Below, in pieces: positions 35,762 to 46,307 of a stretch of DNA of 64,000 bases (position 1 is the stretch's first letter; every line of letters starts with the position of its first letter). This DNA is from Chromatiaceae bacterium (GTDB lineage Bacteria > Pseudomonadota > Gammaproteobacteria > Chromatiales > Chromatiaceae), in NCBI GenBank assembly GCA_024235215.1, contig JACKMU010000002.1, forward strand, positions 186,001 to 250,000. Reading direction: 5' to 3'. The position numbers and the translations under genes were made by a program. The notes under the pieces were generated by a model. That model made no database searches. It saw only the letters and a program-made list of their open reading frames with translations, and had not been told where the DNA came from.

Positions 35762-36270
35762 CTGTTACTCCCCGATATGAGTTAAGGAAGCGCTGAGTAA
35801 GCCCTCCCGGCACGCTCGGCGCGCTCTCCGTTTATTGCAGCAAGCGCCGATTGATCCAGCACGCAGCCCGCTTCCGGAGTTGTCTAGGAGCCTGTCTGAC
35901 TTAACACTGTTTGGCTGCAAATCCCCGGATGACGATCAACTCAGCTTATCGACCTCGTTAAATAGGCCCACTATTCGCCTCGTTCGATAAACTGATTTGA
36001 TTCGCCCCCGGTGATTTTCGCTTCAAACGGATAAGTCAGACAGGCTCCTAGGAGCCGTCAAAAACGACGATCTGCTTCCGCCATTCTCTGAAGCAGGTTA
36101 TGTACCAATTTGTTAATCAGTTAAAATACAAATGGTTAATAAAGCAGTAGCGTACCGTACAGCGGTGACTGTAAAAACCTTTGACAAATAAATGTTGATC
36201 CTCGTGGTGCGAGATGAGCGGTTGATCCCGATCGGTGCAACTTGGAGGACGATCCACGGTCTCACTGCTC
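35762..36270. other. Intergenic region carrying a MITE-like element
   Basis: About 510 bases with no supported gene. The central third is the terminal-inverted-repeat element described separately. A perfect 14-bp palindrome, GGCTCCTAGGAGCC at 36043-36056, spans the right end of that element. AT-rich sequence follows (36110-36200). Confidence 0.55.
35885..36050. mobile_element. MITE-like element with 19-bp perfect terminal inverted repeats
   Basis: A 166-bp segment starts TAGGAGCCTGTCTGACTTA and ends with the exact reverse complement (36032-36050). CTAG occurs across both outer junctions (35884-35887 and 36048-36051), which could be the target duplication. There is no coding capacity, so a transposase would act in trans. 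Just outside the right end, GGAGCCGTC resembles another copy of the same terminus, suggesting insertion into or next to an older copy. The family is not identified. Confidence 0.6.
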
Positions 36271-37044
36271 ATGTCAAACCGCAAGTTCTTTCGTGCATCA
36301 CTGAGGCTATTGCGGCGGCTGGTGGTGTTGCTTTTGATCCTGCTGCTCGGACCCGTTGCCGTGCTCGCACTCGGCGACCTGGATATGCAGACGCATTGGC
36401 GCGATGCCAGCCTGAGCAGTTCCGGTCTGGCTCCCAAGCCCAGTCAGCTGCAGGATCCGATCATTCTGGTCTATGGCGCACGGGCATACAACTGGCGTGG
36501 TGCATTCGGCATCCACACCTGGATCGCCACAAAACGGCGCGCCGGCCGCTACTACACGGTGTACCAGGTAATAGGCTGGAACCTCCACCGTGGTCGATCG
36601 GTGGTCATGATCAGTCGGGGAGACCCGCCCGATTTTCGCTGGTTCAATGCACAACCGGAACTGCTTGCAGAGTATCGGGGAGAGGAGACCGAAGGGTTGA
36701 TCGACAGGATAGCCCTGGCAGCCAGGGAGTACCCTTACCCCTACCAATACCGAGTCTGGCCTGGACCCAACAGCAATACCTTCACCGCCTATATCGCCCG
36801 CCGGGTGCCCGAACTCGGCCTGGATCTCCCGCCCACAGCGATCGGCAAGGATTATCTTCCCGGTGGTGCAGTGATCGGTACCACGCCGAGTGGCAGCGGT
36901 TGGCAGTTCTCACTGTTCGGTCTCCTCGGCGTTTCTCTCGCTCGTGCTGAGGGGTTTGAATTCAACCTGCTCGGACTCTCTTTCGGCTTCGATATTGATG
37001 ATCTGGCGCTGCGCCTGCCTGGAGTCGGTCGAGTCAAGTTGTAG
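36271..37044 (+). CDS. DUF3750 family protein, membrane-anchored
   Basis: A 257-residue protein of the DUF3750 family. A single N-terminal hydrophobic helix (LVVLLLILLLGPVAVLAL) after a basic start anchors it in the inner membrane. The rest is periplasmic and includes conserved-looking HTWIATKR, QVIGWNLHRG, YQYRVWPGPNSNTF and the glycine-rich end. The HTW...N.FT.Y pattern is reminiscent of NlpC/P60-like or LapG-like cysteine/histidine folds, but no clear catalytic cysteine is present. The ATG at 36271 is used; no good ribosome-binding site is seen. Function is unknown. Confidence 0.7.
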   Translation: MSNRKFFRASLRLLRRLVVLLLILLLGPVAVLALGDLDMQTHWRDASLSSSGLAPKPSQLQDPIILVYGARAYNWRGAFGIHTWIATKRRAGRYYTVYQVIGWNLHRGRSVVMISRGDPPDFRWFNAQPELLAEYRGEETEGLIDRIALAAREYPYPYQYRVWPGPNSNTFTAYIARRVPELGLDLPPTAIGKDYLPGGAVIGTTPSGSGWQFSLFGLLGVSLARAEGFEFNLLGLSFGFDIDDLALRLPGVGRVKL

Positions 37045-37662
37045 TGAAGCACGATAGACCGGATCGGTGCCGAAACTGCCCGATCTTCGGTCGATCCTAT
37101 TGAAGCTGGTGTTGAATGACATCTTCGTGGCAATCTCACGCAACGGATTGCGAACAGCGAGTCTTTTGCTCTCCTCATTGGCAATCGCCAACTGTAATAA
37201 AACTGCTCTATCTTCAGGTACCACGGAAAGTGCCGGACGAGGCTGTACTCCCTTAAGGTTAGAGGGACGACAGTCGATATATTTGCGTACTTATTCGATG
37301 TACAAATACGCCGCTATCGCAACACTGCACGCCTTCCGCCTGCCTGCTGTTGCAACCCTTGCACCCGCCAAATCCTGGGTGAAGTGATTCATAGGTTTGA
37401 AATTGAATTGTCATACGACTCTAGGTAGTATGCCGGCAAAGAATAGTAATCTCAGTGCTGAGCGGCCGGTGTCCCCACATGGAAGTCGGATCATACGAAG
37501 GTGGATTGCTATCAGCTGCTGCCGAACGAACCATCACGAAGCCCCGGCAATACGGTGCGACCAGATTATGGTTTGCTCACCAACTGGCCGCGACGCGTTT
37601 TTACCTACTGAGAGAAATCTCCCCGCGCTAGACGACAAACGAGAGATACTCCCAAACCAGCG
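37045..37662. other. Intergenic region, 618 bases
   Basis: No supported gene on either strand. The middle is relatively AT-rich, and one possible promoter (37403-37431) is listed separately. Short open frames here lack ribosome-binding sites and family resemblance. Confidence 0.45.
37403..37431 (+). promoter_or_regulatory. Possible sigma-70 promoter for the GNAT-like gene
   Basis: TTGAAT (37403-37408), 17-base spacer, TAGTAT (37426-37431); each box matches four of six consensus positions. The predicted leader to 37663 would be about 225 bases, which is long. Confidence 0.28.
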
Positions 37663-38442
37663 ATGATCGATGAAGCTGTTTCCCGCGACGATATTACACT
37701 GGAATCGTTCCATTCAAAGGAAGAGACCTATCTCGTCAGTTTCGGCTGGGGTGATCAGGAACTGCACACCTTCGGCCGGAAGTGCGGTAACGGTGCTGTC
37801 TTTTTGTTGAAGCGCCAGAATGGAAAGAGCATTGGCTTTATCACCTTCAGCATCGCTCCTGGCGGAAAGATGTTGACCATCACAACCGGTGGCACGACGG
37901 GAAAGTACCGTAACAAAGGCTTTGGATTGCCGCTGCTGGATAGTTTTTGCAGTCTTGCATTGGTCCTGGGTATCGAGCAGATCGAGTTCACCATGGGGCA
38001 CAACAACCCCTTCGTACTGATGCTGATCACCCAGACCTATGGATTCGGACCGGTCGAGCAGCATACGGATCAGGCATTGATCATTGGCACGCCGAGCAAG
38101 CAGCATCCGGATCGTTACCCCGTCTTCTTTATCGGTGAGGAGGCTCGCCGACTCATCCAGCACAGCGAAACTGAAGAGCCACCCGATCCTTTCGGACCGC
38201 GCTACCAAACCATCGATCGCGCCGACCTGATGCCGGCCAACGCTACCACTGTCTATATCAGGCAACCCTACCAGATCATGGATCGCAGCAAGCTCTATCG
38301 ACGCATCTTTACGTTTCTTCCGCAGATCCGTCACCACCCCGACCCGGACCAGCCGGCACAACGCGTTGTGTGGAAATCACACGCCCTGTCCAAGGCGCAA
38401 TCCTTTCTGCTTGCAGAGGGAAATAACCCACCGCTCGGTTGA
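37663..38442 (+). CDS. Hypothetical protein with GNAT-like acetyltransferase core
   Basis: A 259-residue protein. Residues 40-135 have the order of a GNAT fold: a beta strand with a basic start (AVFLLKRQNGKSIGFITFSI), then the acetyl-CoA loop-like GTTGKYRNKGFGLPLLDSF and a helix leading into GIEQIEFTMGHNN. The C-terminal 120 residues have no recognised fold. The ATG at 37663 lacks a strong ribosome-binding site. It is convergent with the hydrolase gene, and a short hairpin spans its stop codon. The acetyltransferase call is tentative. Confidence 0.5.
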   Translation: MIDEAVSRDDITLESFHSKEETYLVSFGWGDQELHTFGRKCGNGAVFLLKRQNGKSIGFITFSIAPGGKMLTITTGGTTGKYRNKGFGLPLLDSFCSLALVLGIEQIEFTMGHNNPFVLMLITQTYGFGPVEQHTDQALIIGTPSKQHPDRYPVFFIGEEARRLIQHSETEEPPDPFGPRYQTIDRADLMPANATTVYIRQPYQIMDRSKLYRRIFTFLPQIRHHPDPDQPAQRVVWKSHALSKAQSFLLAEGNNPPLG

Positions 38443-38446
38443 GCGG
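38431..38446. terminator. Small GC-rich hairpin across the GNAT-like gene stop
   Basis: CCGCTC (38431-38436), GGTT loop, GAGCGG (38441-38446). The 16-base gap between the convergent genes contains part of it. No T-run follows; a short bidirectional terminator is possible. Confidence 0.4.
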
Positions 38447-38458
38447 GATGGGCACGGC

Positions 38459-39328
38459 TCAGCACATAGCGAGCCGACGCAGATCTGCCAGAAATCTTTC
38501 CCGCTGCCATAGCTGGGGCGAGTGATCACTCCCCTGGTACACCCTGAGCTCCGCGTTCGGGATATGGTCGCGTACATAACGTGCCAGCTCCAAACTGTAG
38601 AAATGACTTTCATCACCGTGAATCAGCAAGGTCGGTACGTTGATGGTGGGCAGGACATCGCGATAATCGGCAGTACAGAGACTCTTCCAGATACTGATCA
38701 ACGGGGCCGGATCGAGTGTCCCGATATAGGCACGGATACGCTGAAACCCGGGGCTGTTATTGGTGTAACCCTCCCGTGCCCGGCTGTTGTTCCCCTCCGC
38801 CACCAGCCGCACCACCGCTTCGACGAAATCCTGCTCCATGCGGGTGATCAACTCCCGACTGCGGTTCTCATCGAAATCGCTGTAGATGCCATAATGCCAG
38901 TCTGGATCAGTGACCAGCTTGGGTGACTGATCCACGAAGCAGAGCTTGCCGATATGGTCGCAGCCATAGCGCCGGATATACTCCCAGAGCGTCAGCGCAC
39001 CCATCGAGTGTCCCAGGAGCATCGGCTTGACCAGCCCGAACTGCTGCAGCAGATCTTTCAGATCCTCGGCCATCCGACCCACGTCGCATGAACCATTCAC
39101 CGTCACCGAATGACCTCCGTGTCCGCGCGCATCCCAGCAGTAGCAGCGGTATTCACCCGCCAGTGCATTGGCAACGCTCAGCCAATCCCGATGATTGGCC
39201 GCCCAGGCGTGGAGAAAGACGATGGCACTTCCCTGACCGGCCACCTTGACGTGCAACACCTGACCATCCGATGCGCGATAGCGCTCCATCAGCATTCGCC
39301 ACAGATGCCGATCTGTATGCACCTGCAT
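38459..39328 (-). CDS. Alpha/beta-fold hydrolase
   Basis: A 289-residue alpha/beta hydrolase. The oxyanion region IVFLHAWAANHRDW, the nucleophile elbow GHSMGA (Ser), the acid HGDESHF (Asp) and the histidine QGSDHSPQ are all present, so the triad is complete. The substrate is not readable. It follows an enoyl-CoA hydratase gene by 29 bases on the same strand, so the pair may process an acyl or ester intermediate together. Three in-frame ATGs occur at the N-terminus (39328, 39295, 39289); none has a strong site, and the first is listed. Confidence 0.82.
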   Translation of the reverse strand: MQVHTDRHLWRMLMERYRASDGQVLHVKVAGQGSAIVFLHAWAANHRDWLSVANALAGEYRCYCWDARGHGGHSVTVNGSCDVGRMAEDLKDLLQQFGLVKPMLLGHSMGALTLWEYIRRYGCDHIGKLCFVDQSPKLVTDPDWHYGIYSDFDENRSRELITRMEQDFVEAVVRLVAEGNNSRAREGYTNNSPGFQRIRAYIGTLDPAPLISIWKSLCTADYRDVLPTINVPTLLIHGDESHFYSLELARYVRDHIPNAELRVYQGSDHSPQLWQRERFLADLRRLAMC

Positions 39329-39357
39329 CGCTGGATAGTTCCCACCGAGTCCGCTCC

Positions 39358-40143
39358 CTAATCGCTGCTCCAGCGAGGCAGCCGTTTTTCCAGAAATGCG
39401 CTGACGCCTTCCTTCTGATCCGGACCATCGAACAGTCTGGCATAGGCGATCCGCTCAAAAGCCAGTGCCTCTTCCAAAGTTGCTGCCGAGTCTGTGATCA
39501 GCTGCTTGCAGGCCTCGACACTGACCGGACTCTGCCGACTGGCCTGTTTTGCCAGCGCCAGCGCGCGTGCAAGCAGGGATTCCGGGGCAGTCACCTCCTG
39601 CACCAGGCCAATGCGCAGCGCGGTCTCCGCATCCACTCTCTCGCCAAACAGAATCATCCGTTTGGCCCATGCCTCACCCACCAGTTTTTTCAGCAGGTGG
39701 GTGCCACCGGCGCAGGGCAGCAGACCCACAGCGGCTTCCGGCAAAGCCAAGCTTGCAGAGGTGGAACAGATTCGGATATCGCACGCCATCGCACACTCCA
39801 GCCCACCACCAAAGGCGTAGCCGTTGATCGCAGCGATGGAGACACCGCGAAATCGCGCCAGTGCGGAGAAGGCGGCACCGAAATGCGATGCCATATCCGC
39901 TGCCGCTGATTTACCACCGGCGGCTATCATCTTCAGATCGGCGCCGGCGGACATGAACTTCTCGCCGCTGCCGGTAAGTACCAGACTGTAGATGCTGCGC
40001 TCCAGGTTGAGCTGTTCCATCAACGATCTCAGCGCCTGCAGCGTCTCCAGGTCCCAGGTATTTCCCGGTGGGTTGTTGATGCGGATCAGCGCTGTATGTT
40101 CGCTGACCTCGACTGTTAGTTTATCGGAACTGCTTGCAACCAT
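39358..40143 (-). CDS. Enoyl-CoA hydratase/isomerase family protein
   Basis: A 261-residue crotonase-fold protein. The oxyanion-hole motifs FMSAGADLKMIAAGG and NGYAFGGGLECAMACDIRI are present. Both catalytic-position glutamates of enoyl-CoA hydratases are retained (GGLE and LPEAAVG), so a true hydratase is more likely than an isomerase or dehalogenase. AGGA seven bases before the ATG at 40143 supports the start. It forms a two-gene unit with the downstream hydrolase. Which acyl-CoA is used is unknown. Confidence 0.88.
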   Translation of the reverse strand: MVASSSDKLTVEVSEHTALIRINNPPGNTWDLETLQALRSLMEQLNLERSIYSLVLTGSGEKFMSAGADLKMIAAGGKSAAADMASHFGAAFSALARFRGVSIAAINGYAFGGGLECAMACDIRICSTSASLALPEAAVGLLPCAGGTHLLKKLVGEAWAKRMILFGERVDAETALRIGLVQEVTAPESLLARALALAKQASRQSPVSVEACKQLITDSAATLEEALAFERIAYARLFDGPDQKEGVSAFLEKRLPRWSSD

Positions 40144-40542
40144 TGTCTTATCCTGATGAGGCTACCCCGGCACCGGGCAGACGGCGAGTTCGTCCGGACT
40201 GATGTCAAAGTTAACCCAGTTCACGCGGCAGATCCAGAATCCGCGCCTTCGCCTGATCCGCTGATCGAGCGGTGATCTAAGCAAGTTTTTACCGACCGGT
40301 TCAGGACACACACAGTGTTCCGCAGACGGCACGCCCGGAGCGCAATAAATTACTCGGATTGAGTGGAAAAGGAGCTGCGCAGCGGCAGTACAACACCACC
40401 CGGGCGACGGTTTATCCCGGGGATCCAGTTCTGGACTTGGGTGGATGATGAACCAACCCGGGAGCGCTGCTTGCGATTGCCCGATTGGGAGCGTAAGCAG
40501 TCTGCCCGGTTGCAACGAACTTCCGTGGCTACCACCCCGGAC
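40144..40542. other. Intergenic region, about 400 bases
   Basis: No supported gene, strong hairpin or promoter was seen. It separates two minus-strand genes, so it should contain the promoter for the enoyl-CoA hydratase pair. Confidence 0.4.
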
Positions 40543-40923
40543 TCAGGAATCTAGGTCGTCATCATCGAAATCGGAATCGTAACTGTCGGCGAAATCATCT
40601 TCTTCCGGCTCCGGCTCCCGAACAGCGACTGGGGCTCTATCCGGGATCTCCCGTTCCCACCGTCTGATTGTCGTAGTGGATAGGAATCGCTTGCGCGCCT
40701 CCTTAAACGCGTTTGACAGATCCTTGACCGCGATAATCTGCTCATCGAGTTCAACCAACTTGGGTTCAACGATATCACGGGAGTATTCCAGAATAGCGTC
40801 TTTACTGTGATTGTACAGATAGACAGTGCCCTTGCTTTTCGTCTCCAGAGACTCATCGCGCACTACCGGAGTACTCTTCCCCCCGGCCTTTAAGTAGCCA
40901 AACCAAAGCTCATTCTTGCTCAT
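40543..40923 (-). CDS. Conserved hypothetical protein with acidic C-terminal tail
   Basis: A 126-residue soluble protein. The N-terminus (SKNELWFGYLKAGGKSTPVV) and the following YLYNHSKDAILEYSRDIVEP resemble a family of proteobacterial hypothetical proteins. The last 35 residues are strongly acidic, ending in alternating Asp and Ser. GGAGGGG upstream of the ATG at 40923 decides the start over one six codons earlier. The function is unknown. The acidic tail could mimic nucleic acid or bind basic proteins, but that is conjecture. Confidence 0.65.
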   Translation of the reverse strand: MSKNELWFGYLKAGGKSTPVVRDESLETKSKGTVYLYNHSKDAILEYSRDIVEPKLVELDEQIIAVKDLSNAFKEARKRFLSTTTIRRWEREIPDRAPVAVREPEPEEDDFADSYDSDFDDDDLDS

Positions 40924-41374
40924 CGCAGCAAGCCCCTCCACGAATCTTCTCGATGCTTAAACTTAATCGGCCGCTCCAGCCTGAATGGCATCTGTTGTGG
41001 TTGGAGAACCCTATTCTGTGCATACCGGATTTCCGGGTAGCTGCGTCCGCGCCAACACACTGCCGCTCCTGACACCATCCGTTTCAGCCCAGACTATTTA
41101 CAGCAAAATGTCGGTTTTTGGAATATTTTTTAACGCTGAGATAGCGTACCACCCCGTCGACGGAGGATGTCGAACAGCAAGTGACACGGTCCAGGTTCAG
41201 TGCGGTGGTTACAGTGAGCCACGGGATCAGCGGTCGCAACAGATTTTGGTTCGGCCGGCATCCCGGCTCATCGGCTGAAATAGCTCGCGACAGCCCGCCT
41301 GTGATGCGGGCTGTCGTCATGCTATTCATCACATCGGCATATCCCTGCAGAGGAATCCACCGATGAAATCAACA
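40924..41374. other. Intergenic region between citrate synthase and the acidic-tail protein
   Basis: About 450 bases with no supported gene; it contains the hairpin at 41289-41315 below. Confidence 0.4.
41289..41315 (-). terminator. Strong hairpin downstream of citrate synthase
   Basis: A 10-bp perfect stem (GACAGCCCGC, complement GCGGGCTGTC) with a 7-base loop lies about 60 bases after the gltA stop. The following sequence has only a weak T-tract (TATTTC), so termination efficiency is uncertain. Confidence 0.55.
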
Positions 41375-42679
<1,305 letters not shown>

Positions 42680-42913
42680 GCGCTCACCCTTTCAGTGATT
42701 CATTGGGAAAATACCATTGGCTGCCACCCACCGACGGGGGCCGGGGAGGAGAACCGGGAAGCGATTCCACTGCTCAGTTTAGCAAGCTTTTAACCACCGT
42801 GCGGTGAGAAACTGAGTGGGTGCAGCGCCAACCGCAGGTGCAGCCCGGCAACGCGGTCTGCTCCGCCTTTACGTTAGGAAAGTGGGGTTTTCCCCGATGT
42901 TCAATAAACCGGC

Positions 42914-44206
42914 TCAATGGATGGCGATCCGTTTCAAACGTCTCACGCCAAGGAATACCAGGACAACCACGACCGGGATGGACAGGCCGATAGCCAGCTC
43001 CACATTGACACCAATGCCAGCCGCTTTGACGGCTTTCAGTCCATACCCGACCAAACCCAGCAGGTAGTAGCTGAGTACCACTACCGAAAGCCCTTCCACC
43101 GTCTCCTGCATTCTGAGCTGCATGGAAGCGCGCCGGTCCATGGAGCGGAGCAGATCCTTACTCTGCCCCTCCATACTGACATCCACCCGGGTGCGCAGCA
43201 GATTGGAGGCGCGGGTGACCCGCTCAGCGAGCTTCTGAATGCGCTGGTCCACCGAGCGGCAGGTCTGCATTGCCGGGGCCAGCCGTCGCTGCATGAACTC
43301 ATGCAGTGTCTGAACGCCCTGAATCCGCTCCTCCCGCAGTTCAGCCAGACGCTGCTGGATGATGTGGTAGTAAGCCGCGGAGGCGCTGAAACGGTAACTG
43401 GTACCGGAGGATATCTGCTCCACTTCAGCCGCCACTCGGGTCAACTCTTCGAGTGCGCGCTGCTCATCGGTGAGATTGTCTATCGCCACAATCTCACCGG
43501 TCAGCGCACTGAGCTCCTGATCCAATCGAGTGAGCACCTGACCGAACTGCTGTGCCAGAGGAAATGCGAGCAGCGCCAGCAAACGGTACTGCTCAATCTC
43601 GCAGAGCCGCTGAAGCAGACGCCCGGCCTGACGGTTGCGCAGGTTGTCATCCTGAATCAGGAAGCGGCTGAACCCATCGGCATGAATGTGAAAATCGGTC
43701 CATACCCGGGCTGCACCACCGGTAACCAGCGAACCGGTCACATTGTTACTGGCGAAAAATCCAGCCAGCTCCTCGATCTCCAGCCGGTGTTCGCTGCGGC
43801 CGGTAATCGCCACATGGGTTGCCGTCATCAATTGACCTGGCAATCGCGTCAACCACTCCGTCGGTACCCGACTGATGGCGGTCTCTTGAAACGGCTGAGC
43901 GAACGGTGCGCTGAGAAAAAAGGTGAAGCTGGAAAACTCACTGTGCCGTTCCCACTTCAGCCGAAACAGACCCATGTCCGTGCTGTGATGGCGGGCTGTT
44001 GCCGAGGGAGGAGACACGGCAAACCGCTGACACAGGGCGGTGATCAAGCGACGCTCTTCAGGGAGCTGTGATTCGTCGGAAAGAATCGCCAGATGGCTCG
44101 CCTGGACTGGCGCAATCAGCTGCTCGTAGGGCCGCGCATGCACCTCATTGGCGAGTTGATTGCGCAATGGATGGTTGGCTATACCAACGGTCTCTTCGGA
44201 TATCAA
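42914..44206 (-). CDS. DUF3422 family membrane protein, TTG start
   Basis: A 430-residue DUF3422 protein. The N-terminal part opens with the family hallmark NHPLRNQLANEVHARPYEQL; the middle is helical with coiled-coil character (about 255-370). Two C-terminal membrane helices (VVVLSYYLLGLVGYGLKAV and IGLSIPVVVVLVFLGV) end the chain, an order like CorA-type channels but without the GMN motif. The frame runs open to 44368, but an ideal AAGGAG at 44218-44213 is placed six bases before a TTG at 44206, just upstream of the conserved region, so TTG is chosen. GTG at 44221 is the alternative. Function is unknown. Confidence 0.75.
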   Translation of the reverse strand: MISEETVGIANHPLRNQLANEVHARPYEQLIAPVQASHLAILSDESQLPEERRLITALCQRFAVSPPSATARHHSTDMGLFRLKWERHSEFSSFTFFLSAPFAQPFQETAISRVPTEWLTRLPGQLMTATHVAITGRSEHRLEIEELAGFFASNNVTGSLVTGGAARVWTDFHIHADGFSRFLIQDDNLRNRQAGRLLQRLCEIEQYRLLALLAFPLAQQFGQVLTRLDQELSALTGEIVAIDNLTDEQRALEELTRVAAEVEQISSGTSYRFSASAAYYHIIQQRLAELREERIQGVQTLHEFMQRRLAPAMQTCRSVDQRIQKLAERVTRASNLLRTRVDVSMEGQSKDLLRSMDRRASMQLRMQETVEGLSVVVLSYYLLGLVGYGLKAVKAAGIGVNVELAIGLSIPVVVVLVFLGVRRLKRIAIH

Positions 44207-44630
44207 AGCTCTCTCCTTCACTGGATTACACTGCCATGGCTCAGCTTTCGTCACCCGATTGTACCTTGATTGCCCTGGAGCATGAGCAATCCTCGCCTCT
44301 GCTGTTCCCAACCCAGGCAGCAGAGTGAAATTTCCCGCTGACATATCTGCCTGCTGATATTTCTCCACCGGAGACAGGAAAATGCGGTCAAACAGACATT
44401 CGGAAATATCCGCCTGCTGCAGTGGCCGTGCAAGCGCCGTGGCACAGCAGACCGGCTAACACGCAGGTGTGAAAACAGTGCCGACAGAAACAGCTTCCCG
44501 TAAGGCGCAAGCACCCATCTCTCGCCCCTACTTAACGTCGGTTGTGTTCCTGTGGTAATCGTTGTAAAAAACACGCTAGTATCACGGTTTTTCGGCGCTT
44601 CCTATCATCGGTCTCGGATCGGGTGTCATC
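44207..44630. other. Divergent intergenic region between DUF3422 and the FHA-like phosphatase gene
   Basis: About 420 bases without a supported gene. No confident promoter box was found for either gene. Confidence 0.4.
44213..44218 (-). promoter_or_regulatory. Ribosome-binding site that selects a TTG start (DUF3422 gene)
   Basis: AAGGAG on the minus strand lies six bases before TTG at 44206 and overlaps the alternative GTG codon region, making that earlier start unlikely. Confidence 0.6.
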
Positions 44631-46103
44631 ATGCACAACGGACTCACCACCACCAATACGGGTTTTTTTGGGCGTTTGAAAGCAGCCTTCGCCACTGGCT
44701 CTCAATGCATGGAGATCAGTCTGCAGGAGAGCTACAAACTGAAAAGCGCCAGCATCAGCGTGCCGATCGATGCGTTGCCCATCGAATTGGAACTGGGCGA
44801 CAACGCACCCAAGTTCCATCTCTTTCCCGAGCAGCCGATAGTGGCCGACGAATCACCGATCACTCCCAATTGCATACTTTTCGACCCCCGGAACAGCTTC
44901 TCGGAAATTCGCGGTTTTCTGCGCCTGAGTCAGGGAGATCACCTGATTCTTGGGCTGGAAGACGAGTTGCAGCGGCAACTGTTCAACTATCCGGATTCAC
45001 TCGCAAAACGCCAACTCTCCATCGTGCATACCGGTGATGCGCTCCAGTTCAAGACGCTCAATCCTTCCTCCCCCATCTGGCTGCGGCCGCTAGGTGATGA
45101 GTACCAGAAACAGCGGATATACCATCAGCGCATGAAAAATGTGCGGGCGCTACGTGAGATATTCGGTGGCCCTATCCGTCTGCTCACTCCGGAAGAGGCA
45201 CTGGCCGACCTCCACGCCATCAATGAAATCCTGGAAAAGGAGCCGCTGCGTCCGAGAAACAGCGCAGGGAAGCCGGGTGGCGTGGTGACACTTCCCAAGA
45301 AGATGATTCCGATCATTGTCGGTGATCTGCATGCGCAATTGAACAACCTGCTCACCATATTGAGCCACAATGAGTTTCTTGAAATGATGGGGGACGGCAA
45401 AGCCGCAATGATCTTCCTGGGGGATGCGGTCCACTCGGAAATGGATGGCGAGCTGGAGGAGATGGAGAGTTCGCTGTTGATCATGGACTTCATTTTCCGG
45501 CTCAAACTGTGGTTCCCGCAGCAGGTGTTTTATGTCAGAGGTAATCACGACAGCTTTTCGGAAGAGATCGGCAAGGGAGGCGTTCCGCAAGGGCTGTTAT
45601 GGAAGCATGTGTTGGAGTCCGCGCGCGGTGAGGCTTACAGAAAAGCGATGGACCATTTCTATGAACTCCTTCCCTATCTCGCGCTTTCCGATACTTATGC
45701 TGCCTGCCATGCCGCGCCACCAAAGAGCAAAGTGAGCATGGATATGCTGATCGATATACATCGCTATCCGAGTCTTATCGAGGAGTTGACCCGCAACCGC
45801 CTGTATCAACCCAATCGCCCGGCCGGATACACCAGAGGTGACGTGAAACGGTTTCGTGATACCCTGGATCTTGGCCCGAAAGCCAATCTTTTCGTGGGTC
45901 ATACTCCATTGACCAGGTACGACACGCTTTGGCACAACGTCGGGGGTATCAAGCATCATGATGTGGTATTCAGCGGCAATCAGCCATGGATCGGTCTGTT
46001 TACCCGCGTTGACGGCAATATGATTCCGCTACGCTATCGCAGTGAGCCTTTGCTGGCATTCATCAACGAGTTGCCCGACACGATACACTCCCCGACTGAC
46101 TGA
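44631..46103 (+). CDS. FHA-like domain fused to a PPP/metallophosphoesterase phosphatase
   Basis: A 490-residue cytosolic protein. Residues 85-155 resemble a forkhead-associated domain: RLSQGDHLILG, then SLAKRQLSIVHTGDALQF and NPSSPIWL, although the canonical S-x-x-H is imperfect. Residues 225-470 form a calcineurin-like phosphoesterase with GDLHA (231), GDAVH (264), GNHD (304), a later metal-site histidine (ACHAAPP, 360) and VGHTP (424). The usual GDxxDR second motif is altered to GDAVHS. The family includes serine/threonine protein phosphatases, so binding of phosphothreonine by one part and dephosphorylation by the other is possible. The gene is isolated, and no kinase is visible in the window. 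Confidence 0.72.
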   Translation: MHNGLTTTNTGFFGRLKAAFATGSQCMEISLQESYKLKSASISVPIDALPIELELGDNAPKFHLFPEQPIVADESPITPNCILFDPRNSFSEIRGFLRLSQGDHLILGLEDELQRQLFNYPDSLAKRQLSIVHTGDALQFKTLNPSSPIWLRPLGDEYQKQRIYHQRMKNVRALREIFGGPIRLLTPEEALADLHAINEILEKEPLRPRNSAGKPGGVVTLPKKMIPIIVGDLHAQLNNLLTILSHNEFLEMMGDGKAAMIFLGDAVHSEMDGELEEMESSLLIMDFIFRLKLWFPQQVFYVRGNHDSFSEEIGKGGVPQGLLWKHVLESARGEAYRKAMDHFYELLPYLALSDTYAACHAAPPKSKVSMDMLIDIHRYPSLIEELTRNRLYQPNRPAGYTRGDVKRFRDTLDLGPKANLFVGHTPLTRYDTLWHNVGGIKHHDVVFSGNQPWIGLFTRVDGNMIPLRYRSEPLLAFINELPDTIHSPTD

Positions 46104-46307
46104 GCCACACTTGCTGCCGTTGCCGGAACAGCGGCACTGGAAAACACACCAGTTACCCGGTTTTTGTTGCCCCATGGGCCGAATGCGAAGTATCATCGCT
46201 GACTGTAAACCACAAATCAAAATGAGCAGAGACTTTGTGGTTTTTAACCAAGCGGCTGCCGTTACCATGCGCGGCAAATCGCGGAACGAGTGAGAAAAAA
46301 CGTCACC

